Source of the DNA: Luidia sarsii
Lineage: Eukaryota; Echinodermata; Asteroidea; Paxillosida; Luidiidae
Reading direction: 5' to 3'
DNA: 64,000 nt
Assembly (NCBI GenBank): GCA_949987565.1
Contig: OX465120.1
Coordinates: 4,053,927 to 4,117,926, forward strand
A model generated the notes under the pieces. It was not told where the DNA came from, made no database searches, and saw nothing but the letters and a program-made list of their open reading frames with translations. Numbering within the stretch: position 1 is the first letter of the stretch; every line of letters starts with the position of its first letter. Positions 43,901-55,900 of this stretch are shown here, piece by piece. The position numbers and the translations under genes were made by a program.

Positions 43901-46900
43901 TCCAAGACGAAACCCCTTATTACCTGGACGGCGTGCTGTGCCAGGGAGCCGAGCTTAGACTGGACGAGTGTGACCTGTCCTGGAATACCTTCTGCTCATA
44001 TGAGTTTGCCGGTGTTGCCTGCCAATTGGGTAAGGTTCTACTCACTTCTAGCACCTCCCCCTTAGAGCACCTCAGCTTTTCAAAAGGGTCTGTTTACGCC
44101 GGGTAAATTGGGGATGCCTGAAAAAATGCGAATGCGAACAGCTGTGGTGTAGCCTGCAAAAGTTTGCAAAGGGCTGGCCTTGGAAAACTTTTGCAAACTA
44201 CACCACAGCTGTTCCCAGAACTTTGATACCTTTGTAATTGGTTATGCTTTTTCTTCTTTGATTGACATTAATTAAAGGCCCAATACAACATTGGGAAGTT
44301 CGGACAACATCGATGTCCACAGATTTTCTTCTAATTTACACAGTTTGTAGATGGTCATGATATAATCCTCATGTTGAAATCTTACGGTCTGGGATGCTGT
44401 ACTTTTCGAGGAATCTTCACTCAAACATCGACAAATAGTTTATTACTTTCAAGTAATAAACTATTTCTTACACTACAGAATGCACAGTGGTTTAAAACTG
44501 TATGTGACCCAGACATTGCCAGTGTTCATGTATTTACCGGAAATATACCAATACAAACAAGCTAGAATATGTTCAGTCGACCACAAAATAGCTCACAATT
44601 CGTCCGTACGTGCAAATTACGTGGCTCTTGCCAGTCGGAGCGCGTATTTTCAAAATCTATGACACGACTAGCGCCCTCTATTGACACGCCTTCCGCAGTT
44701 TTACTGCCGAATAATTCGCGTTGATACTCGGGAACGGTCATTTAGCATTTTGCGAATCCAAATGCAGCCATGTGGCTTTTTGAAAATCCTGATGACTTTA
44801 GAAAATATATATAACTATTTAGAATGGATTTGTAAATTTATTTCCCTATTTTCGAAAAATAACGGTGTGTCGCGTATCTATAGAGGTTCGTCCATGTATG
44901 ACTATCATTGTTCTTTTCAAACAAAAATGCCATTAAATTTCAAATATTTAGTTTTAAATGCTTTGCTACTTACCTCCTCTGGGCCTACTGAAGGAAAGAG
45001 TTATACAACTCATCTTCGGTGGTCATTGTGAAATCCGTTTTTCTCTTCGGGCAAGAGCGAACGTTGTGATCGCCATCACAATATGTGCACTTTGCAGTAT
45101 GTCGAAATGAACGTACTACGGGATCCGACTTCACCCAAAGACGATGGAATACATCAACCAGATTGTCCTCCTGACTAGTTTTTCTTGAGAGCTGCTCACG
45201 GTAGCGACGAATGTTCTTGTTGTTGTTTTCCAGTGCTTCCTCTGATAGGGTTCCCAACCCATGGCCCTTATTGGCATCAATTAATTCTGCGCTGTGAGCA
45301 AGAACCTGGTGCACTGAACAGGAAAATCTGAAGTTTGGAAATTGATCCAGGAAAACGCGGCTGGTGTCTTTGCACAACACATCGAGTTTCGTGGGGTTGA
45401 TTTGTTCCGTGCAGGATACGAGACGCAGGATGACAGACATATTCTGAATTACTTGTGCAAGCTGCTTGCGGTCGTCCCCTTTCTCAGGAATACAGTCTAT
45501 CAGAGCTTGCCGATTAGTTCTTTCATGAATTAATCGTCGGGATATGGGCCCGGTTGTAGAAGTGCCTCCTTTACCAACTGGGTCAGGCTCATCAACTCTG
45601 ATGCCAGTCTTCCCATAGATGTGGGATTTCACTTTGTCTTTGGCTTTTTTAATTTTTTCCTCATTTAGAAAGTTTTCTCTCCACGTTCTAACTCCAGCTG
45701 CCAGATGGTAGATTGTCTTCAGAATCCAGTCCATTGTTCTGAGAGTGGCATGTAAAACTGGAAAAACCTTGATGTCACTGGTGGTTATGGGCTTTTGTGT
45801 GAGTCCTAGACGTTTACTATAGTCCCCAGGTTTGGTCTTGATTTGCCCTTCTTGTTGTAGGTCTTGGAAGAGGTTCCTGAGATTCTCGTTGGTAACCTCC
45901 CCGATTGGAAATCCTTCATGAATTTTTTGCAAGTTGTGGCATTCTTCTCGACTTGCAGGACAAAGAACACAGAAGGCTCCTCCTCTCCCTGTCAGCAGTT
46001 TAATCATTTTCCCATCCACCATAGTAAGATTAAAGTCAAATTTGAAATGGGCCCGTTTCTCACAGACATCTACATGGATACCATCATTAGACAAAGCTGC
46101 CTTTTCCTCCTCAATCCCCGGAATGATTGATTCTAGAAGTTCTCTATCCTCCTTGCCTTTCAAAAGGAGCAGGGGGATAGCAGCTTCAGGACTGTTTGGT
46201 GTTCCTTCTTTCCAAACTATTGACCCAAATAAACAAAAATATAAAGAATTACAAATTGTATTAAACATTTAGGATGACAAACCTAAAATCTATATATAAC
46301 TTCGCTGTGATGATCAATAGTAATCGTGGTCGTTAAAAGTTAACCTCTTTTTAATATCCATGACTGATTTTGGAATATATCAATAGGCCTACCCGACGCC
46401 ATTGATGAGCTTGATGCAGAGGACCCATCTTCTCTGTAGATCTCAAGCGGTATCCACATGTAGAGAAGCATGCTGTATGTCCGAGTCTGAGCCGTCTGGT
46501 GATAAATGGCATGACGACCCGAGCCATCCAAGCCATCTTTACATTTCACTATGTAGTGTCCTGCTGATTCAATTATCGGTTGATGAGCCTCAATGAATCG
46601 TTGCATATGCAGACTGCACGATTGTTTTAAGGAAGCTGTTACACCTTCGTAGTCGCCCATGCTGTAACGATTCAGATCCGGTGTTATTTCACGTTTTTTT
46701 CCCATTAATTTATAGTGAGCAGGAAATGTAACATATTGTTTCAGGTCTCTCCTCATGTTTGTATAAGCGGTTCTTCCCAGGTTGTATGTTGATAGAAAGT
46801 AAAGTCCCTTGTCTTCAGGTAACTCATTAACAACCGGTGTGTTATTAAACAATTTCATTCCAACATCTGCAATTTTACGATTTCTCACATAGTTTTCTTT

Positions 46901-49900
46901 GTGAAGAAGAAAACCCAAGAGTTGTGTTGGAGAAACACCGTTGTCGTCAGCCTCTTGTCGCAGTTCTTCCAGCAGAGCATTTGTTCGACGGAACTGCTGA
47001 CGTCTGCCTAATTCATCAAGAGGAACTGTCGTGTGTTCACACTCCGTTTCAAGTTCTTCAATATCAACTTGTGAGCCAACTGTTACAGATGAAACATTAA
47101 GTGCATCCAACACAGTCAGTGAAGATGTGTCTGGTAGCCCGGTAGAATATTCTTCAACGACAACAAACGGTTCTTCCAGGAGCTCATCAAATTTGGCTTT
47201 TCCTGACGGTCGCTTTAGTGATTTTTTCATTTTCTTCACATCAATGTCCAATTTTCTGATGCGACGCGTTATTTTCTCCTCGGTACACTGTGGCCCAGAT
47301 AAGCTATAATCACTTATGATTTCCCTGGCAACATTCGTGAAGCCGGTATTAGCAGGGTGCCCTCGCTTTCCTTTAAGATACTTCTCAAAGACTTCACGCT
47401 TTGACGGACCTTTGTTTTCAGCTTGGGCCATTGTGGCTAAATAGTAAATGAAAAAGTGAAAAGAAAGGTTTGAGATGGCCGTGCTTTACTCTTGGATAGG
47501 TATTTGTTATTAAACTAATAATGCATCCCCCCCCCCTTGCGATATGAAAAAAACAAACAATCTTGTCCCACAGTGCTACATGTCTCGAACCATGCAAATA
47601 ATTATAAGTTGTATTATTGAGTTAAGCTATTCCTCTTGGAAAGAATTAAGCTACGGCACTACTGCAGAATACCCCGCCACTCGCCTCTCCCACACGATGT
47701 TGTGCTTGACTGACTGTACTCGCACACAATAGACAATGACTTGACTGACTGTACACGTTTCACAGACAGTGGGATGTATATAAATATATAAATAATATAA
47801 AGTGCAGTATTCTGCAGTTAATCCATAAGCTATTATCAGTACAGCATGACATCTATTGATCTAAAACTCACCTGGACTTTGCTTTTCTCGAAACTTTAAG
47901 TTTAACGTCTTCAATGCAGCAATTTGAATACACTTCGCGACTGTCTTGTGCTACGCACGTTGTTTATACATGTACGAAAGGAAGGATTTCGTCAATAGAG
48001 GGCGCCCTTTTTCTCGCAGCGAAGCACGTTTTCTGGTCGTGAGGTCGGTGCAAAATGACCGATTTTTAGAACGAAGATGACTTTGCGGGATTTTTGCGCT
48101 ATTTTAGTTTCATTCCCAAGTAGTTGCTTTATCATTTTATAAGGAAAAATATACAAAATACCTTGGCCGTTAGTGGCCGATTGAGAAAATACGCAACGTA
48201 TTGTTTTTTCCCATTTTCCCTTAAAACTCGCCATAAACTCATTAAATTTACGCGTATTTCACAAATCTTTGGCGATACTCTGCAAACTAAATTATACATA
48301 AAGTGAAAAAGTAACAATGTCTAAATGAGAAAAATGGTTTATTAGAATTGAAAAAAATTTGGGGGGGACATTGCAACACCTAACATTTTTTGTAGCCGAA
48401 GTAAGATTTTAACTAACAAAATAAGGGTCTCGATGATAACATGACAATTTCAAAGTGATTTAGGCATCAAAATGGATTTTTTTCACTTTTGATCAGATGT
48501 CCAACAATGTCAGAAGAAAGCATGACCAAAAATACGGGCTAAAAACCTGGGAAAAATGTCTGGGTCTTAAACCACTGTGGAATGGTGCAAAAACCGTGAC
48601 AGCTTTTTACCTTTTTCTACTTGCGCAGATTACCATTTGAGCTAAAACCTTCGCAGGATTGCTTTTTTGGAATGTTTAATGGTTTAACACACAAACTGTG
48701 GCAATCTTTTGACCTTTACCAATGTTGTATAGGGCCTTTAAAATGAACCCCTTCAACACTCTTAGTCTCTCTGGTCGTGACTACTTCAGGGACTGTTGGC
48801 GCATCGCTTGAAAAACGTCCAGGCGACTTGGCCAGATAAGTAGACGAGAGTATTTCAAGTCTATGCCCGTAGCCGCAACTGTAGTAGTTGCGTGTCCTAA
48901 TGATGGAGCTTGCCAATGTGTGGACATGAAAACAGACCCTTATTTTTGAATTGGGCACGGTTTAATTTGAAACATTTGGGCTGTCGGTAATGGATAATCA
49001 GCCATCTTTTTCTCATTTATCTGTCTTGAGTTAGCATTTCATTACTGTATAACTCATCTCCCCCCCAGACGAAGAGGCTGCAGCTATTCGACTTGTTAAC
49101 GGCGCCACCAGTGCTGAAGGGCGCGTGGAGATTTTCTTAAACGACAACTGGGTAACCGTTTATGATCGAAGCTGGGACAACGCCGATGCGAGAGTCGTAT
49201 GTCGACAGCTTGGTTTCAATGGGTCCAGTCTGTCTGTAGTACAATCCATGTTCGGGCCAGGGAGTGGGCCCGTGTACATGGACAAAGTGAACTGTCAAGG
49301 TGACGAGGAGACGCTGTTCGATTGCCAGTTTTCCGCTGCACCTACAACTCTTCGTTTCTTACCTTCTCTGTACAAATACGTGGCTGGCGTCGTTTGTCAA
49401 ACGGGTCAGTTGTAGTTTTTAGTAGCCCTTTAGGACATTGTATTAGCATTTATAAGCAAAGTAACGCAGGAAAATGCTAACTGCTAGCTGACTTAAATGA
49501 ACCCAACCTCTTACAAATTTTTCATTAGAACCCTAACCGGCATTGAAACCACAATTAGCCACACATGTTTTTTTTCTGTGGGCGGATAAGGGTCATGCAT
49601 CAGGACAGTCCACAGCGGGGTTTTTGTGGTGATCTGTGGTATGTGAGCCTACACCCTTGTGAGCACTGTGGTAAATTGCGGTATACAGTGTGTGTCCTGT
49701 GCGAGAGGTGCAACGCGTTAGGCACATTTATGCCAGGCAGGACCCAAGTTAGCAAAGTCCGGCCTGATAAACATCATTTTCATACATTCTTCTTATTGTA
49801 CTCACTTTTTGGGCGATGTTAATCAGAAGATTACGGACATCACTGGACTTTCTATCCCCAAATATTTAGTAGGTTTCCGCTGATTTCAAATGCTCATGTG

Positions 49901-52900
49901 TCAAAGCATGCTGGAACAATGAGGAACAAGTATATTTATATAATATATAATGCACGTCGTCATCAATAAATTTGAAAAAAAAAACCCACTGTTTTATCAG
50001 TGCCTTTTTTCAATGAAACAGTTTATATATGGAGTGTCTTAATACTAGCACGTAGTAGGGTTTCTCAAACGGCTACACACTAGGGCGTTTGCATTGTTGT
50101 TTATTATTTATTTTGATTGGATTGAAATATTTGCAACCTTGTATCCTGTGAAGAACATTACCATAATTTCAGCTGTTTCAACCAGCACACTCGATTCAGA
50201 TTTTTAAAAGCAAGCTTAAAAAATATGACCAGCTTCTTGAACTGTACAATTGTTCCGATGCTACATGTAATTCTAAGCTCTAAAATGAAACCAAGAAATG
50301 ATTTGAACTTCAACATTAAAAGTTTACTGATTGAGGTATGAAACAGATACCTCATCATACAATTAATTTAGAAAATATACATTATGTATGTTTGTCTTTT
50401 TTTCGTAACAGATAGGCATTTACCAGTCCGCTTGACGGGCGGCGTCTCGCCGGCAGATGGTCGCGTAGAGATATCCTTCCGCGGTCAGTGGGGAGGGATT
50501 TGTTTGAGCGTGTGGGCCGAGGCCGAGACAGATGTGGTGTGCCGGCAACTCGGCTTCCACCACGGCACAAACCTGGTGGTAGCAGGGGGCTACTACCGGG
50601 ACGACGACCTGCTTGGGTTCTTAAGAGCACCCACATGCTGGGGCAACGAGAGTAAACTTGAAGACTGTCTCGAACGATCTCCAGACGGCTTCGGTTTTGA
50701 CAGATGTGGATCATTGTCCTTGGCTGGAGTTAAATGCCAATCGGGTAGGCCTTATATTCATATATAGTGCGTATACACTGGTTTTTATCAAACTAATTGA
50801 CGTCTGGAAAGGCACACTATATACTTTTGTGAAAAAAGCTGGTAGCATTTGGATTTTCTAAAACACCGTGATGTGTATTCGACAGTTATTCTGAGTTTCT
50901 TTCCGATCTAACTTTAAAGGGAAAAAATAGTGAAAACGATGAATAATTGTAGAAAATGGAATTCACTAGACACCTCTGCTCGTTCGTACCAGTGCTCTTG
51001 CAATATGAGCTATCCAGCCCTTAGATGGTGGCCTTACCAAATAACCAGCTAGTTTTTACCTTGGTGGGGGCTTCACTCAGAAACACTCAACTCAAAAGTT
51101 CTGTATCACTCTCCCCTTTTTTCACTTACAAACACTCAATTGTTGTAAACATGGCTTTAACAGTTCCGAGATCGCAAGAAGTGGATGACGCTTTTCTTTT
51201 GTATAAGTCAAATGACGTTTATTTCTGACACATTTTTGGCATCGCAGTATCGTTGGGCGATTCGTGATCCATTTGCATTTTCACCTCTCCTCACTCCAGA
51301 CGAAACATTCCCAGTCCGTCTGGTGAACGGCATTTCCCCTGCTCTGGGAAGTGTGGAGGTATTTTTCAACGGCGTGTGGGGCCGAGTCTGCGAGTGGAAC
51401 TGGGACATTCACGATGCCAACGTGGTCTGCAACCAACTGGGCTACGATGGGGCAGAGGCGCCGGTCTATCAGTCTCTGTTCGGGTCATTTAAGACCTACC
51501 ACATGGCAGGTGTCGACTGCGTCGGCAATGAGAACAGACTTGCCGATTGTCCATTCATGGGATGGAAAGCGGTTGTACATACTTGTCAACACAGCGTTGG
51601 CGTTGTATGCAAAGGTATATATGTAGGTTCATCGTGTCTTCATTTGGCTTTTAGAAGAAGTGCTTAAAACGTAAAGAAAAGGAAAGTCTACATAATGATC
51701 ATCACATCCGACGTATCGAGGCGCTTGTGCTTTTTATCGGATGGGGTGGGGGCAGCCTTGAGAAAAAAATGCTCAATAACTTGATTAATTTGGCATCTCC
51801 TCCTCTGTCGGTTCTCCTAAGATTAACGTATGCGTTGTTTATCTTTGCCAGTACACTATGGCGCCTTTGGAGCCACGTGTCCCCCTTCCGAGGCCGTTCC
51901 TGACCCCTTCGACGGACAGCGACCTACCATACTTAGGTACAGCAGAAACGGTCAATCGGTGCTCCCGATCAACTGGACACGTCCGATGCTGACCAAGGCA
52001 TCCGGGGACGTGGTGAACTTCACCACGTGTCGCATGGCTGACGGTGAGGGCGCTCCGTGGCCATGTCGCAGTGGAGATCTCTTCAATGAGACAGGCCGAA
52101 AAGTGAAAGTCGAGGTGGTGGCAACAGATCTACATACAAACCGGAGTCACAGCTGCACATTCTACGTACTAGTGAAAGGTAAGTCAATACATTTTGTGTT
52201 CTCGAAAAACTGAAGGAAACTTAAGTTGCATGATAGCCGAATGTTGATCCTCTAGAATTGCCATGCGCGGTCTGCTAAAGGAAAGGCTCCGAAGGGAAAG
52301 ATTAAAGAGGGAAGATCTAAGAGAAATGATAGGGAAAATTGAATGAGAAGAACATAACAGTTATGTAAAGGATCATATTACATTTTTTTTTTACCTTAAT
52401 GTTAAATCTTGTGTAACGAACATTTTATCAGCAAAGTAAGGTCCAGCTTGGATCGGCACGTGTTGCCCTCTAAATCTTTGACACTGTCATTATCATTGCC
52501 ATTGTCACCATCAATGATTAAACAAATATTCGTTTCCCATTCAAACCTATTTGGTCTTGACGGCCCAGCTTACATTGGTACGTCCAGCCCTCATTTTGCT
52601 CACTCCGTAAGGAGTTTGACAATAATCTTTATAACACTGAGTTCTTTAACAGATATGCTGTACTCTGCCACTAGCTTCCAGTCCCATACCGAAGGTGGTA
52701 TGACCGTTGACAGTGGTAGGTACAGTTATTCCTGGAATGGAAGCCCTATATAATTATACCCCTTCACCGACGCGAGCGCCACTGTCGCGCACTAGTCGTG
52801 AACTGCTCGTGAACCGTTCGTGAACTGCTCGTGAAGTCGTCGTGAACTGCTCGTGCCAGGCGCAAGCTTTTCGTGAAGTGCCTAAACTAGTCGTGAACTG

Positions 52901-55900
52901 CTCGTGCCATCAATGCGTGAAGTACACGTGACCGTGTCAGTGGGAAGGCACGGCCACGCTGCGACGCGCACCAATTCGTGAACATGTCGTGAACTGCTCG
53001 TGAACTCGACGTGAGCTGCTCGTGAACTATTCATGGCAGTTCGTGACAGTCGTGGCATGGCGCGCACTGCCACGCACTGGCACGCATCTTCCCGCATCGT
53101 CTCGACGAGTTCACGAACAGTTTGCGCATAGTTCACGACCCGGTCGCTAATTTCTGTCCAAAATGTTGAACGTTTCAAAATTCTCGTCCCGACATGGAAC
53201 GCAGTCACGACGGGTTTACGCACACTTCACGCCAGTTTACGACTAGTTTGCGCACTGGCACGACTCTAGTCGTGCCAGTGCGTGCCACAGAATCGTGCAA
53301 GTGTCAGCCTTGCATTATAATATTGGATGCCAATTTCTGAATTCACTTCGCATCTCTCCTGTACATAATAGTTATACATAGTTATACATTAGTTATACAT
53401 AGTTATACACACTGCAATAAGATGTAATGCAGCCAAACTTTGGTGGAGAAGCCGTTTGTTGATGCATGGCTGTCTCAGATGCGAATGTTGGTTTATATAT
53501 TTCCTGTTACCACCACTGATATGATATATATGCAGACTTTTAAGTTGAATTTAGCTTTGCACCTCCCGCACAGGACACACACTGTATACCGCAATTTACC
53601 ACAGTGCCAACAGGGGTGTAGGCTCACATACCACAGGACACCACAAAAAACCCGCTGTGGAATGTCCGAGTGCATGGCCCTTATCCTCCCACAGGAAAAA
53701 CTATGTGCGGTTAATTGTGGTTTCAATGTGTGGTTTCAATGCCGGTTAGGATTAAGATGCATTTCGTTATTCTGTCTTTTTTGATCAAGGACAATGTCCT
53801 GAACAGGTGACAGATACATCTATCGGTTCGGTGATTTGGCCCGCTACTCAAATTGAATCAGTGGCCGAGTCGTTTCAACGATGCCCTCTCCACGCAGAAA
53901 AAGGTATTCTTTTTTTAACAGGAACTCACACACAGCAATGGTCGTTCGCGTGTCTGATATCTATAGAAAAAGAGGAGGAATTATGTTTTATTAAAAGGTC
54001 GCAGATGGACCAATGATCGTTCCTCCGATATTCAATGGGACCGTGGGGCATTTGCTTTGTCTAGCCATTACAACCACTATATCCTAATGAGTATAACTAT
54101 AAATCCCTAACGCTTTGCACCTCCAGAACAGGACACACACTGTATACCGCAATTTACCACAGTGCCCACAGGGGTGCAAGCTTACATACCACAGGACACC
54201 ACAAAAGCCCCGCAGTGGAATGTCGTGGTGCATGACCCTTATCCTCCCACATGAAAAACCATGTGTGGTTAATTGTGGTTTCAATGACAGTTAATAATCT
54301 GTTAAGGGCTTTTTCACCAAGTTGTACACAGACGCCTCAGGGTGCACCATAATGTGCTGCCTGAAGTTACATTCCAAGAATCTCAGCCGACCGTTATCGA
54401 CGTCCCGGTTTCACATAAAAAATACCGAAGAAAAAACAGTTTCAAATAAAAGTTAGACAAACAGTCAAAATACTAACTGGCTATTTCCCCAGTTAGGACA
54501 TTCTAAGCGAGCAACCGTGTTGCCTAACCAGCTTACTCTATTTATCCGAATGTGTGGAACAGAGAGGTAGCTGTACATATTCTTCCCGGATTTTGCCTTC
54601 ATCTGGAATTTCGTCCCTGGTTCTTGATTGCCCCTGCCTACGATCTTGCCTTTTTAAAAGGAATGTTAATTCCTATCTCCAGCCTCTCTGAGTGCCTTTC
54701 TATCTCCTATTTATTTAGCACTTAACATTGAGTGGCTTTTGAGCGCCTTGTTTGTTCTTGCAAACAATTTTTTCCATAGGACACACTCGTTTATTGGTGG
54801 GATTAAATCATTCCCTTACTTTGATAAATATTTCGGCGCAGTAATAACTTCGATTACGCACTTATGTGGAACGCGGCAGAGTTGCCTGTGCGCACCGATC
54901 GCTGAATTACGTTTCTTGTGAAACCGTCTTACCTAAATAGAATGCTACCTAAACATAGCCTATACCCGTTACTATTCTGCCTTCCTACCGTTATCATTTA
55001 TATAATCTTGCATATGTAACGACCTGTGTTTCCACAGCTGGTAAACCCAGGTTGACGAGGAAGTGTACGTCCTGCAGTGCTGATGACGTGCAAACCACCA
55101 GCGTTTGGGAAGAGCCCGTGACGACTGACTGTGGCGGAACCAAAATGAGAACAACCATTCAGGACCTTACAATGGTAACCATTTTCACCGTGTGTAGGAA
55201 GTTTGCAGCGACCGCCATGTACGTTATCTCTACCTGAGAGTATGGCTTTGAAACGAGCCGGTACCGATGCCTGCACTTTTCAGAGCCACAAATCCACTGG
55301 AAAAAAATACGATGACTTTCATGCAGTCACAATGTAAATAGATAAGATCTTAAATCTTATCTTTTCTTGTAATATTTTGTTTTAGAACCGTTCATTGTAT
55401 TATTACTCCAACTACAAGAGATGACTGCAGTATATCCTTGAAGAGGCTATGCCTAGGCTATGTATAGGCTATGTCTAAAATAAGACATAACGACGTTTCT
55501 CCATTTAACTAAACCAGAGACCGACCTATTGCCTGTTTTTTCGTATTCGTATGTATGATCGGCTTTGATTTTTCATAAAAGGTTCAAGTGGTGAGTGGTA
55601 ATGTCGCAGAGGTGGCGGAACATCTGCTTAATCTCACGTCTTGGGGAAGAGGAGACGGTGATTTGTCCCGTCTGAATGTAGAAGACCTAGCTGACGTCTT
55701 GAAGAATATCGCTGCAGTTGGCTCCGGGGAGACACATGTAAGACCGATGTCCTCAATTCAGACTGATTCAACTAAGAACAGCTTGAACAGATTTTACTCC
55801 ATCTCAGATTCGTGTATATCACAAAAATTACACTGGGAGTTGTAGTAGGAGAGGATTTGAGAAATGTCATTTTCCCGGGTTTTGCAGGTTGCAGAAGCAG

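Larger units (their letters stand above)
44483..48579 (-). mobile_element. Complete RAG1-like/Transib transposon, 4097 bp
   Basis: Both ends begin CACAGTGGTTTAA and continue with GACCCAGACATT, and GAATG flanks both. The transposase is on the minus strand (44985-47431). A 15-bp inner inverted repeat GCGCCCTCTATTGAC lies at about 44671-44685 and 47991-48005. No RAG2-like frame is present in the 500 bp left or 1150 bp right of the gene. The intact ends, duplication and frame suggest a recent insertion; gene A lacks it at the same intron. Confidence 0.9.

Noticed and set aside
46216..46268. Independent start codon for the second half of the transposase
   Set aside because: The frame there begins in the intron. 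Splicing from 46393 to 46216 on the minus strand gives a continuous RAG1-core-like protein and is preferred.
45342..46272. Plus-strand frames across the transposon
   Set aside because: They are antisense shadows of the transposase coding strand and show no domains.
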